A DNA stretch of 64,000 nt, taken from assembly GCF_005503555.1 (NCBI RefSeq), contig NZ_SCNG01000003.1, forward strand, positions 558,001 through 622,000, read 5' to 3'. This DNA comes from Rudaea sp. 3F27F6 (GTDB lineage: Bacteria; Pseudomonadota; Gammaproteobacteria; Xanthomonadales; Rhodanobacteraceae). Under the pieces are notes generated by a model. That model saw nothing but the letters and a program-made list of their open reading frames with translations, ran no database searches and was not told the origin of the DNA. Positions 54,520 to 63,149 of the stretch are shown in pieces; position 1 is the stretch's first letter; every line of letters begins with the position of its first letter. Both the position numbers and the translations under genes were made by a program.

Positions 54520-55571
54520 AGACGATCAAGGGTCCGGCGATTTTTCTTGCGCAGTTCATGGGCGACAAGGCGCCGTTCGACAAACTCGAAAGCATCTGTC
54601 GCTGGATGGCGTCGATCGGCTATCGCGGCGTGCAGATTCCGAGCTGGGACAGCCGCTGCATCGATCTCAAACGCGCCGCAGAAAGCAAGGACTACTGCGA
54701 CGAGATCAAGGGCGTCGTCGAGTCCTGCGGCCTCAAGATCACCGAACTCTCGACCCATTTGCAGGGTCAGCTCATCGCCGTGCATCCGGCCTACGATGCG
54801 CAGTTCGACGGTTTCGCCCCGGAATCGGTGCGCGGCAACCGCGACAAGCGCACGGCCTGGGCGGTCGAGCAGCTTCACCTCGCTGCGCGCGCGAGCCGCA
54901 ATCTCGGCCTCGACGCGCACGCCACGTTCTCAGGCGCGCTGCTCTGGCACACGTTCTACCCGTGGCCGCAGCGTCCCGCGGGCGTGGTCGAAGACGGGTT
55001 CAAGGAACTCGCGCGCCGCTGGCGGCCGATTCTCAATGCGTTCGACGACGTCGGCGTCGACGTCTGTTACGAAATTCATCCGGGCGAGGATCTGCACGAC
55101 GGCGTGACCTTCGAGCGCTTCCTCGCAGCGACCGGCGACCACCCACGCTGCCGCATGCTCTACGACCCGAGCCATTTCGTCCTGCAGCAGCTCGACTATC
55201 TGCGCTATATCGATCACTACCACGAGTTCATCCGCATCTTCCACGTGAAGGACGCGGAGTTCCGCCCGTCGGGCAAGTCGGGCGTGTACGGCGGCTACCA
55301 GAATTGGATCGATCGCCCGGGACGATTCCGCTCGCTCGGCGACGGCCAAGTCGATTTCAAGGCGGTCTTCTCGAAATTCGCCCAGTACGATTATCCGGGC
55401 TGGGCGGTGGTCGAGTGGGAGTGCGCGATCAAGCACCCGGAAGACGGCGCGAAGGAAGGCGCGGCATTCGTGCGCGACCACATTATCCGCGTTACCGAAC
55501 ACGCCTTCGACGACTTCGCCGGGCAGGGTGCCGACGAGGCACTCAACCGTAGGGTGCTTGGCTTGTCCTGA
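54516..55571 (+). CDS. Cytosolic TIM-barrel sugar isomerase/epimerase
   Basis: The 351-residue protein of the xylose-isomerase-like / AP-endonuclease-2 family has metal-site motifs VCYEIHPGEDL, DPSHFVLQQ and IFHVKDAEF, with a late WECAIKH. There is no signal peptide, unlike the paralogue at 49105, so it should act with the Gfo/Idh/MocA enzyme whose gene it overlaps by four bases. It is the last gene of the ten-gene operon; a short CCCGGC/GCCGGG hairpin follows at 55579-55596. Confidence 0.88.
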   Translation: MKTIKGPAIFLAQFMGDKAPFDKLESICRWMASIGYRGVQIPSWDSRCIDLKRAAESKDYCDEIKGVVESCGLKITELSTHLQGQLIAVHPAYDAQFDGFAPESVRGNRDKRTAWAVEQLHLAARASRNLGLDAHATFSGALLWHTFYPWPQRPAGVVEDGFKELARRWRPILNAFDDVGVDVCYEIHPGEDLHDGVTFERFLAATGDHPRCRMLYDPSHFVLQQLDYLRYIDHYHEFIRIFHVKDAEFRPSGKSGVYGGYQNWIDRPGRFRSLGDGQVDFKAVFSKFAQYDYPGWAVVEWECAIKHPEDGAKEGAAFVRDHIIRVTEHAFDDFAGQGADEALNRRVLGLS

Positions 55572-55578
55572 GTGCGCG

Positions 55579-55596
55579 CCCGGCACAATCGCCGGG
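55579..55596 (+). terminator. Hairpin after the ten-gene operon
   Basis: CCCGGC-N6-GCCGGG begins eight bases after the last stop. No T-run follows, so intrinsic termination is uncertain. A larger REP-like element lies just beyond. Confidence 0.3.
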
Positions 55597-55637
55597 ATGA
55601 ATTGAGGAACCTCCCGACAGTTCTGATTTCATCGAAT

Positions 55638-55742
55638 CTCGTCATTCCGGCGCAAGCTGGAATCCAGCTTTTGGCCGGTCGGACACAAAGCGGAATCCCG
55701 GCTTGGCCAGTTCCTCGGCTGTCGAGAGCCGCCGGGATGACG
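55638..55742. repeat. REP-like paired palindrome
   Basis: CGTCATTCCGGCG near 55640 and CGCCGGGATGACG ending near 55742 are inverted ends of a 105-base element. It has internal copies of GGAATCC/GGAATCCC. Elements with CGTCATTCC ends are widespread between genes in Xanthomonadales and relatives. It separates the sugar operon from the unassigned leftward gene. Confidence 0.65.
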
Positions 55743-55759
55743 AACAAATCGGAACTTGC

Positions 55760-56461
55760 CTAACGCTTCCGTTCCGAGTCTTCGTCCGACTTTTTTCTTC
55801 CGAAGCGCGCCATCTTGCGCACCGCGTCGCCGATCATGCCTAGCGAGGTCTTCACCGCGTCGAGCGACCAGTCGAGCACGCGCCGCTCGTCGACGCCGCT
55901 GAACGCGCGCACCACGTCGGGCATGCCGGTGATCGGCGAGTCTTTCCATTTCGCCACGGCCTGCGCGCGTTTGCCGATCGCGTAGGTGACGCTGGCGTTG
56001 CTGACCGCGGACGAGACGATCGCGGCGATCGGCACGAAGCGTTTGGTCAGCGCGCCGCCGATGCGCCCGCCGAGGCGGCGCAGCACGCCGCGCACGAGGA
56101 TGTCGCCGGCGATGCTGGCGCTCGTGCCCACGGTTTGCACGCGGTCGATCAGCTCAGTGTGCAGGGCCGCAGGCAACTGCAGCGAATATAGCTTGAAGGT
56201 GTCTTCGACCAGCTCGCGCTGCACGCGCGCGAGGAACTTGGCGTCGAGCACTTCGCCGAAGACGAAGCCGAGCACGCGGCCGAGGCCGGGAATCGCCTCG
56301 ATCGCCGCAGTCAGCGCGCCGGTCAGCGCCGCGCGCGTGCACTTGCGCCGCAACAGGGCGACGAACTGGGTATCGACGTCGTCGACGCGTACCGCTTCGA
56401 TTTCCTTGCTCGCCTTGCGTGCGGGCGGTTTGGCTTCCGGATCGCGTTTGATGCGCAGCAT
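55760..56461 (-). CDS. Uncharacterised protein with Gly-rich hydrophobic segments
   Basis: The 233-residue product has a basic N-terminus (MLRIKRDPEAKPPARK) and a charged region. Two amphipathic or hydrophobic Gly/Ala-rich stretches follow (ALTGALTAAIEAIPGLGRVLGF and GRIGGALTKRFVPIAAIVSS), and the C-terminus is very basic (RKKSDEDSERKR). The pattern recalls EcsC or DUF697-like membrane-associated proteins, but I cannot assign it. Codon use is like its neighbours. It is divergent from mtnA across 123 bases. Confidence 0.7.
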   Translation of the reverse strand: MLRIKRDPEAKPPARKASKEIEAVRVDDVDTQFVALLRRKCTRAALTGALTAAIEAIPGLGRVLGFVFGEVLDAKFLARVQRELVEDTFKLYSLQLPAALHTELIDRVQTVGTSASIAGDILVRGVLRRLGGRIGGALTKRFVPIAAIVSSAVSNASVTYAIGKRAQAVAKWKDSPITGMPDVVRAFSGVDERRVLDWSLDAVKTSLGMIGDAVRKMARFGRKKSDEDSERKR

Positions 56462-56584
56462 GGCCGCATGCTAACGGAAAATGCCGGCAGCCGCGTTTCC
56501 GCGCCGGGCGGATCGGGCCGCGACAAGGCAGCTGCAACGATCATCGGTTATTCTTAACAATTGACCGCTTTCTCAGAATTCCCC

Positions 56585-57652
56585 ATGTCCGATCTTTCTC
56601 CTGCTTCGCTGGATCGCCACGATACGATCCGTGCCGTGAACTACGCCGGCGGCGCGCTGCGCCTGCTCGATCAGCGCGAGCTGCCGTTCACCGAGGCGCA
56701 GATCGAATGCCGCAACGCGCTCGAAGTCGCAAAGGCGATCAAGGATCTGGTCGTGCGCGGTGCGCCGGCGATCGGCATCGCCGCGGCCTGGGGCGTGGTG
56801 CTGCAGGCCGCGCTGCTCGACACCGCCGGGCAGAAAATCAGCGTGGCCGCACTCGACCCGACATTCGACGCCTTGAACGCCGCGCGGCCGACCGCGGTCA
56901 ACCTCGCCTGGGCGCTCGCGCGCATGCGCCGCGCGCTCGAACAGGCGAAGTCCGATCCGCTCGCCGTGCTCGCCGCCGAGGCGCGCGCGATCCAGGACGA
57001 GGATCTCGCCGCCAACCGCAAGATGGGCGAATTCGGCGCGGGTTTCTTCGGCGAGCGCATCGGCGTGCTCACGCATTGCAATACCGGCTCGCTCGCCACG
57101 GCGGGCTTCGGCACCGCGCTCGGCGTGATCCGCGCGGGCTACGCCGGCGGCAAAGTCGCGCAGGTGTATGCGGGCGAGACGCGGCCGTGGCTGCAGGGCG
57201 CGCGCCTGACCATGTGGGAGCTTGTGCGCGACCGCATTCCGGCCAAGCTGATCGCGGATTCGGCGGCGTCGCACCTGATGAAGTCGGGCGCGGTGCAGTG
57301 GATCGTGGTCGGCGCCGACCGCATCGCTGCGAACGGCGACACGGCGAACAAGATCGGCACCTACCAGCTCGCGATCAGCGCGAAGCGGCACGGGGTCAAG
57401 TTTATGGTCGTCGCGCCGTGGTCGACCGTTGACATGCAGACCAAGCACGGCGACGACATCGAGATCGAACTGCGCGATCCGGCCGAGCTGCTGTCGATCT
57501 CCGGCAAGCGCACCGTGGTCGACGGCGCCGATGCGTGGAATCCGGTGTTCGACGTGACGCCGGCCGAATTGATCGACGTCATCGTCACCGAACGCGGCTC
57601 GATCGAGCGGCCGAATGCGGCGCAGATGCAGGATCTGCTCGCGCGGGGCTGA
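56585..57652 (+). CDS. mtnA: S-methyl-5-thioribose-1-phosphate isomerase
   Basis: The 355-residue enzyme of the methionine salvage pathway converts methylthioribose-1-phosphate to methylthioribulose-1-phosphate. Catalytic Cys165 ([12 protein letters not shown]) and Asp245 ([12 protein letters not shown]) correspond to the known pair. Conserved blocks [14 protein letters not shown] and [15 protein letters not shown] are present. The ATG at 56585 was preferred to the TTG at 56561. No other salvage gene is in the window. GtrA follows five bases after the stop. Confidence 0.96.
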   Translation: MSDLSPASLDRHDTIRAVNYAGGALRLLDQRELPFTEAQIECRNALEVAKAIKDLVVRGAPAIGIAAAWGVVLQAALLDTAGQKISVAALDPTFDALNAARPTAVNLAWALARMRRALEQAKSDPLAVLAAEARAIQDEDLAANRKMGEFGAGFFGERIGVLTHCNTGSLATAGFGTALGVIRAGYAGGKVAQVYAGETRPWLQGARLTMWELVRDRIPAKLIADSAASHLMKSGAVQWIVVGADRIAANGDTANKIGTYQLAISAKRHGVKFMVVAPWSTVDMQTKHGDDIEIELRDPAELLSISGKRTVVDGADAWNPVFDVTPAELIDVIVTERGSIERPNAAQMQDLLARG

Positions 57653-57657
57653 ACACG

Positions 57658-58047
57658 ATGTCGCAGTTTCTTCAATTCTGCATCGTCGGCGTGATCGGCT
57701 TCTTCGTCGACTGGGGCGTGCTCTGGCTGCTCGTGACCGGCTTCTCCTGGGACCGTTTCAGCGCACGCCTGATCTCGTTTCTCTGCGCGGCGACGGCGAC
57801 CTGGCTGATCAACCGCAACACCACGTTCAAGGGCACGCGCAATCACTCGCGTCTGGGCGAATGGATGCGCTACATCTTCGCGATGAGCGGCGGCTTCGCC
57901 TGCAACTTCGCCGCCTACTCGGCGCTCGTGCTCGCCTTCGATTTCGATGCGCATTGGCTGGCGTTGCCCGTCGCCGCCGGTTCGGTGGCCGGCCTCGGCG
58001 TCAACTACATCGCCTCGCGCCACTGGATCTACCGCAAGACTTCCTAG
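57658..58047 (+). CDS. GtrA-like membrane protein
   Basis: The 129-residue protein has four predicted helices and family features FLQFCIVGVIGFFVDWGVLWLL, RLISFLCAATATWLINRNTTFKG and NYIASRHWIYR. GtrA-like proteins are thought to flip or hand over lipid-linked sugars for envelope glycosylation. No glycosyltransferase gene lies beside it. It starts five bases after mtnA. Confidence 0.9.
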   Translation: MSQFLQFCIVGVIGFFVDWGVLWLLVTGFSWDRFSARLISFLCAATATWLINRNTTFKGTRNHSRLGEWMRYIFAMSGGFACNFAAYSALVLAFDFDAHWLALPVAAGSVAGLGVNYIASRHWIYRKTS

Positions 58048-58351
58048 CCGGCGCGGGGCCGCCGCGGCGCGGTCGCCGGCGCGATTTTCGCTTGGAAAAA
58101 GTATACAAAATGCCGGGTGCGGCGGGCTTGGTCGTGGGCGCTTTTCCGAGGGTTGACGCCGATTGGTTTTCGGGCCTCAGAGCGATGTTCTAATTTATTG
58201 AAATTATTCGGTTTTATCGCTCCGAAAATACCGCTTCGGAGGTGCCGGGTGTGATAAAATTATTGCGGTCCGATTTCAGCGGAAATTTCGGCGAAATCGA
58301 ACCCGATCGACGCCACGCGTCCACGCAGCAAATCACAGGAAAAACCATACG
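58048..58351. other. 304-base gap upstream of gyrA
   Basis: No gene seen. The part from 58190 to 58265 is AT-rich for this genome (TTATTGAAATTATT, GTGATAAAATTATT) and is the likely gyrA promoter zone, but no -35/-10 pair with correct spacing could be fixed. A second AT-rich spot, AAAAAGTATACAAAATG, lies near 58097. Confidence 0.45.
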
Positions 58352-61036
58352 ATGGCTGACTTGGCCAAAGAAATCATTCGCGTCAACATCGAAGACGAAA
58401 TGCGCCAGAGCTACCTCGATTACGCGATGAGCGTGATCGTCGGCCGCGCTCTGCCGGATGTGCGCGACGGCCTCAAGCCCGTGCATCGTCGCGTGCTCTA
58501 CGCGATGCAGGAGTTGAACAACACCTGGAACCGCTCCTACATCAAGTGCGCGCGCGTGGTCGGTGACGTCATCGGTAAGTACCATCCGCACGGCGACCAG
58601 TCGGTGTACGACGCGCTCGTACGCATGGCCCAGGATTTCTCGCTGCGCTATCCGCTCGTCGACGGCCAGGGCAATTTCGGCTCGGTCGACGGCGACAACG
58701 CCGCGGCGATGCGTTACACCGAGTGCCGCCTCGATCGCCTCACCTCGGAAATCCTCTCCGACCTCGACAAAGAAACCGTCGACTTCCAGCCCAACTACGA
58801 CGAGAAGGATCTTGAGCCGACCGTGCTGCCTGCACGCGTGCCGAATCTGCTCGTCAACGGTTCGGCCGGCATCGCCGTCGGCATGGCGACCAACGTGCCG
58901 CCGCACAACATCTCCGAGATCATCGATGCCTGCATCGCGGTGATCGACGATCCCGACCTCGGATTCGACGACCTGCTGCGTCTCGTGCCGGGTCCCGATT
59001 TTCCGACCTACGGCATCATCAACGGCGCCGCCGGCATCATCGAGGCGTACAAGACCGGCCGCGGTCGCATCTATGTGCGCGCGAAAGCCGAGATCGAGAC
59101 CGAGGACAACGGCCGCGAGACGATCATCGTCACCGAGCTGCCGTACCAGGTGAACAAGAAGCGCCTGATCGAGACGATCGCCGAGCTGCACAAGGAAAAG
59201 AAGCTCGAGGGCATCGCTCCCGACGGCCTGCGCGACGAGTCCGACAAGGACGGCATGCGCATCGTCATCGAAGTGCGCAAGGACACGCTCGGCGAAGTGC
59301 TGCTCAACAACCTGTATCAGCAGACGCAGATGCAGGTGACGTTCGGCATCAACATGGTCGCGCTCGTCGACGGCCAGCCGCGCCTGCTCAATCTCAAGGA
59401 AATTCTCGAAGCCTTCATCCGCCACCGCCGCGAAGTGGTGACCCGGCGCACCATCTTCGAGCTGCGCGAAGCGCGCAAGCGTGCGCACGTGTTGGAAGGT
59501 CTCACCGTCGCGCTCGCCAATATCGACGAGATGATCGAGCTGATCAGGACTTCCGAGTCGAGCGAAGTCGCGCGCGAGCGCATGCTCGCCAAGCGCTGGG
59601 AGCCGGGCCTCGTGCGTTCGCTGCTCGCCGCCGCGGGCGCCGACGCGTCGAAGCCGGAAGATCTGGCGCCGAACGTCGGCCTCGGCGATGCCGGCTACCA
59701 GTTGTCGGAAGTGCAGGCGCAGCAGATCCTCGAAATGCGCCTCGCGCGCCTGACCGGCCTCGAGCAGGAAAAGCTCACTGACGAGTACAAGGAACTGCTC
59801 GCGACGATCGCGGGACTGATCGAAATCCTGCAGAACCCGGATGTCCTGCTCAAGGTCATTCGCGAAGAGCTGATCGCGATCAAGGCGCAGTACGGCGACG
59901 AGCGCCGCACCGTGATCCAGGCCAGCCAGGAAGACCTCGACGTGCTCGACCTGATCGCGGCCGAAGACGTCGTCGTCACCCTGTCGCACGCGGGCTACGC
60001 CAAGCGCCAGCCGACCACGATCTACCGCGCCCAGCGCCGCGGCGGCAAGGGCCGCTCGGCGACTGCGATCAAGGAAGAGGATTTCGTCGAGAAGCTCTGG
60101 GTCGTCAACACTCACGACACTCTGCTCGCATTCACCAGCCTCGGCCGCGTCTACTGGCTGAAGGTGTACAAGATTCCCGAAGCCGGGCCGAACTCGCGCG
60201 GCCGCCCGATCGTCAACCTGCTGCAGCTCGAAGAGGGTGAGAAAGTGCAGGCGATTCTGCCGGTGCGCGAGTATCGCGACGATCAGTTCGTGTTCTTCGC
60301 CACGCGCAACGGCACGGTAAAGAAGACGCCGCTGACCGAGTTCGCATTCCAGTTGCAGCGTGGCAAGGCGGCGATCTCGCTCGACGAAGGCGATGCGTTG
60401 GTCGACGTGCAGCTGACCGACGGCACGCACGACGTGATGCTGTTTGCGTCGAACGGCCGCACCGTGCGTTTCGCCGAAGGCGAAGTGCGTGCGATGGGCC
60501 GCGGCGCCGGCGGCGTGCGCGGCATCCGCCTCGTCGAGGGTGCGGAAGTCGTCTCGCTGCTGGTCGTCGAGCATGCCTTGGAGCAGAGCGGCGACGAAGA
60601 CGAGTCGGGCGACACGGCCGAAGCCGTCGAAGCGCTGGCCGACGAGCCGGCATCACCGACGGAAACCTACGTCCTCACCGCGACCGAACGCGGCTACGGC
60701 AAGCGCACGCCGCTGTCGAAGTATCCGCGCAAGGGTCGCGGCATCCGCGGCGTCATCGGCATCCAGTGTTCCGAGCGCAACGGCGATCTCGTCGGCGCGG
60801 TCGAACTCGACGATGCCCACGAAGTCATGCTGATCTCGAACCAGGGCACGCTCGTGCGCACGCGCGCGAACGAAATCGCCAAGGTCGGGCGCAATACGCA
60901 GGGCGTGACCCTGATCCGTCTGCCGGCGGAGGAATCGCTGGTCGGCGTGGTCGCGATCGAATCGCTCGGCGTCGAAGAAGAAGGCGTCGACGAAAAAGAT
61001 GCCGACGAGCCCGGAGCGTCGCTGCCGAGCGAATAA
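58352..61036 (+). CDS. gyrA: DNA gyrase subunit A
   Basis: The 894-residue type II topoisomerase subunit cuts and rejoins DNA. The active-site Tyr122 is in MRYTECRLD, and the N-terminal domain has the quinolone region [17 protein letters not shown]. Position 83 is Gln instead of Ser, with Asp87 kept. The C-terminal half has six beta-pinwheel blades, including the GyrA-box-like [10 protein letters not shown]. An acidic insert around residues 740-760 ([17 protein letters not shown]) and an acidic tail make it slightly longer than the E. coli protein. It is followed by a hairpin. Confidence 0.98.
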   Translation: MADLAKEIIRVNIEDEMRQSYLDYAMSVIVGRALPDVRDGLKPVHRRVLYAMQELNNTWNRSYIKCARVVGDVIGKYHPHGDQSVYDALVRMAQDFSLRYPLVDGQGNFGSVDGDNAAAMRYTECRLDRLTSEILSDLDKETVDFQPNYDEKDLEPTVLPARVPNLLVNGSAGIAVGMATNVPPHNISEIIDACIAVIDDPDLGFDDLLRLVPGPDFPTYGIINGAAGIIEAYKTGRGRIYVRAKAEIETEDNGRETIIVTELPYQVNKKRLIETIAELHKEKKLEGIAPDGLRDESDKDGMRIVIEVRKDTLGEVLLNNLYQQTQMQVTFGINMVALVDGQPRLLNLKEILEAFIRHRREVVTRRTIFELREARKRAHVLEGLTVALANIDEMIELIRTSESSEVARERMLAKRWEPGLVRSLLAAAGADASKPEDLAPNVGLGDAGYQLSEVQAQQILEMRLARLTGLEQEKLTDEYKELLATIAGLIEILQNPDVLLKVIREELIAIKAQYGDERRTVIQASQEDLDVLDLIAAEDVVVTLSHAGYAKRQPTTIYRAQRRGGKGRSATAIKEEDFVEKLWVVNTHDTLLAFTSLGRVYWLKVYKIPEAGPNSRGRPIVNLLQLEEGEKVQAILPVREYRDDQFVFFATRNGTVKKTPLTEFAFQLQRGKAAISLDEGDALVDVQLTDGTHDVMLFASNGRTVRFAEGEVRAMGRGAGGVRGIRLVEGAEVVSLLVVEHALEQSGDEDESGDTAEAVEALADEPASPTETYVLTATERGYGKRTPLSKYPRKGRGIRGVIGIQCSERNGDLVGAVELDDAHEVMLISNQGTLVRTRANEIAKVGRNTQGVTLIRLPAEESLVGVVAIESLGVEEEGVDEKDADEPGASLPSE

Positions 61037-61054
61037 GCTCCGCTGACGACCCGC

Positions 61055-61076
61055 ACCGCCGGCCGCATGGCCGGCG
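61055..61076 (+). terminator. Hairpin after gyrA
   Basis: The perfect nine-base stem CCGCCGGCC / GGCCGGCGG has a GCAT loop 19 bases after the gyrA stop. There is no T-run, so termination is likely but unproven. Confidence 0.4.
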
Positions 61077-61143
61077 GAACTCGGTGCGCGCTTGCCGATC
61101 CTAATCAGCGGACCGGCAACGGTGCGCCGGGGGAGGCGGTGCG

Positions 61144-61722
61144 ATGAGGCACGTGACAGTTCTTCTGGCGATACTGCTGCTCGCCGCATTCGATGCGCAC
61201 GCGGATTCGGCTTCCGACCTCGTGCGCGCGGCGCGCGCGCAGGTCGGCGTGACCTTGCGCTACGACCCCGCTTATCGAACTATCGGTTATCCGAACGGCG
61301 ACGTGCCGCTGGACCGCGGCGTGTGCACCGACGTCGTGGTTCGCGCTTATCGCGGCATCGGCATCGATCTACAGGCGCGCGTGCACGAAGACATGCTCGC
61401 GGCGTGGAAGGTCTATCCGAAAATCTGGGGCTTGAAGGCACCCGATGCGAACATCGACCATCGGCGCGTGCAGAACCTGACGACATTCTTCGCGCGTCAC
61501 GGCCAGACTCTTCCGACCGGCGACGATCCACACGGCTACCGCGCCGGCGATATCGTTACCTGGAATGTCGACGGCCTCGCGCATATCGGCATCGTCGCCG
61601 AGCGCCGCACGCGCGCGGGTGTGCCGTTCATCGTGCACAACATCGGTGCCGGCGCGCGCATGGAAGACGTGCTGTTCGCCTATCCGATCACCGGCCACTA
61701 TCGCTGGCTGCCGAAGCGTTGA
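61144..61722 (+). CDS. Secreted DUF1287 protein
   Basis: The 192-residue product has a signal peptide (VLLAILLLAAFDAHA). The DUF1287 domain has LRYDPAYRTIGYPNGDVPLDRGVCTDVVVRAYRG (split by variable positions in relatives), YRAGDIVTWNV and HNIGAGARMEDVLF. The Cys of GVCTD and the His of GLAHIGIV fit a papain/NlpC-like peptidase arrangement. It is probably an envelope amidase or peptidase; the substrate is unknown. Start ATG follows GGGGGAGG. Confidence 0.88.
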   Translation: MRHVTVLLAILLLAAFDAHADSASDLVRAARAQVGVTLRYDPAYRTIGYPNGDVPLDRGVCTDVVVRAYRGIGIDLQARVHEDMLAAWKVYPKIWGLKAPDANIDHRRVQNLTTFFARHGQTLPTGDDPHGYRAGDIVTWNVDGLAHIGIVAERRTRAGVPFIVHNIGAGARMEDVLFAYPITGHYRWLPKR

Positions 61723-61771
61723 GTCGGCCGCCTCGGCTGGGGCCTTGCCCCAGCCTGAAGCCTGCACGCGC

Positions 61772-62248
61772 TCAGATCACCGCGAGCATCGACGCCGCGT
61801 CGGAAACCTTGAACTCGCCCGGCGCTTCGAGATGCAGCGCCTTGACCACGCCGTCGTCGGCGTAGAGAGCGAAGCGCTTGCCGCGCATGCCGAGGCCGAA
61901 CGCGGTGCCGTCCATCTGCAGACCGAGCGCCTGGGTGAAGGTGCCGTTGCCGTCGGCGAGCATCCACAAACCCTCGGGCACCTGTTGGTTCTTCGCCCAG
62001 GCGTCCATGACGAAGGCGTCGTTGACCGCGATGCAGGCAATGTCCACATTTTTACTTTTGAACTCTGCGAACTTTTCCACATAGCCCGGCAGATGCTTGG
62101 CCGAGCAGGTCGGCGTGAACGCGCCGGGCACGGAGAAGAGCACGACTTTCTTGCCCTTGAAGATCTCGTCCGTGTTGACCGCCTGCACGCCGTCCTTGAG
62201 GTAGTTGAGAGTGGCGTTGGGAATTTTGTCGCCGATTTGGATCGTCAT
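61772..62248 (-). CDS. Prx5/type-II peroxiredoxin
   Basis: The 158-residue cytosolic peroxidase reduces hydroperoxides. The peroxidatic Cys48 lies in PGAFTPTCS, and a second Cys72 is spaced as the resolving Cys of plant type-II enzymes, suggesting an intramolecular disulfide cycle with glutaredoxin or thioredoxin. No fused glutaredoxin is present. It is divergent from the small heat-shock gene. Confidence 0.94.
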   Translation of the reverse strand: MTIQIGDKIPNATLNYLKDGVQAVNTDEIFKGKKVVLFSVPGAFTPTCSAKHLPGYVEKFAEFKSKNVDIACIAVNDAFVMDAWAKNQQVPEGLWMLADGNGTFTQALGLQMDGTAFGLGMRGKRFALYADDGVVKALHLEAPGEFKVSDAASMLAVI

Positions 62249-62378
62249 GGATCGACCTTCGCTGATTGAGATGTTGCTATGGAGAGGTGCGGCCGAAAGT
62301 GGCCGCGTTCGACGTTCGCGTTCGCGGGCGAACGCGCGGGCAAGAAATGATACGGCTTAAACGGCGCCGACATCATCC

Positions 62379-62406
62379 CTTGAAAAGAATGCGCGCATCC
62401 GCATTT
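62379..62406 (+). promoter_or_regulatory. Sigma-32 (heat-shock) promoter of the hsp20 gene
   Basis: CTTGAAA at 62379-62385 matches the sigma-32 -35 consensus exactly. CCGCATTT at 62399-62406 matches the CCCCAT-type -10 with one change. The spacer is 13 bases. The small heat-shock gene starts 48 bases downstream. Confidence 0.7.
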
Positions 62407-62453
62407 TTCCCGTCAGCGGGCAATCGGCCCGAATCATTTGCAGGAACCCAGAC

Positions 62454-62852
62454 ATGACTATCACCCAGTACCAGAATTGGCTGCGCCCGCATCACCGCCA
62501 TTTCTTCTCCGACAACCAGGATGCGCATGCGTGGACGCCGCGCGTCGACGTGCGCGAGGAAGACGCGCGCTACGTGATCTTCGCCGACATTCCGGGCGTG
62601 GACTCGAAGGACATCGAGATCAGCATGGACAAGGGCGTGCTGACGATCAAGGGCGAGCGCAAATCGGAAAGCGCGTCCGAGAACGGCAAGCTGACCCGCG
62701 TCGAACGCCGTTACGGCGCCTTTGAGCGCAGCTTCGTGCTGCCGGACAGCGCCGATGCCGACGCGATCACCGCGAGCGGCAAGAACGGCGTGCTCGAGGT
62801 TGCGATCCCAAAGAAGGCGCAGGCCGCGCCGCGCAAGATCGCGGTGAACTGA
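62454..62852 (+). CDS. Small heat-shock protein (Hsp20/alpha-crystallin)
   Basis: The 132-residue holdase has a short N-terminal arm, an alpha-crystallin domain (PRVDVREEDARYVIFADIPG, KGVLTIKGERK, RRYGAFERSFVLPD, NGVLEVAIPK) and a short tail. The A-x-x-x-G-V-L signature is present as ASGKNGVLEV. It keeps unfolded proteins soluble for DnaK/DnaJ and lies upstream of a DnaJ-type gene. A sigma-32 promoter match precedes it. Confidence 0.95.
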   Translation: MTITQYQNWLRPHHRHFFSDNQDAHAWTPRVDVREEDARYVIFADIPGVDSKDIEISMDKGVLTIKGERKSESASENGKLTRVERRYGAFERSFVLPDSADADAITASGKNGVLEVAIPKKAQAAPRKIAVN

Positions 62853-63149
62853 AGAGGTATTTTCGCGATCGTCCGTGATCGCGAGGATCACGAGGCGATC
62901 ATTCCTGGCCGCGCTTTTCAATAAAGCAGCTCTCTTCGAAACACCTTTTGGACCAACCCGCGGTCGGCTATGCTGGCCGCGGGTGATTTGCGTTTTTGTC
63001 GTCATTCCCGCTCAGGCGGAAATCCGCTTGCCGCTGCGAAAAGCCGTGCAAGGAAAAAGCCGGACGATCGGTCGTTGAGGAACCCGGCCCGCGTGGGAAT
63101 GAAGATAAAAAGCATGTACTCCATTGGTCGCTGATCTCATAAGCCCGAC
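62853..63149. other. 297-base gap between hsp20 and cbpA
   Basis: No gene. It contains the perfect stem CGTGATC-N5-GATCACG at 62874-62892, a likely terminator of hsp20, and a REP-like GTCATTCCCGCTCAGGCGGAAATCCGC near 63000-63030 given here in separate parts: GTCATTCCCGC and GCGGAAATCCGC. The cbpA promoter should be in the last 100 bases. Confidence 0.45.

Noticed and set aside
58214-60574. Open frame of 786 codons on the minus strand opposite gyrA
   Set aside because: It is the antisense shadow of gyrA: in very GC-rich DNA the opposite strand of a biased gene stays open. The translation is rich in Arg, His, Asp and Val with no family motif.
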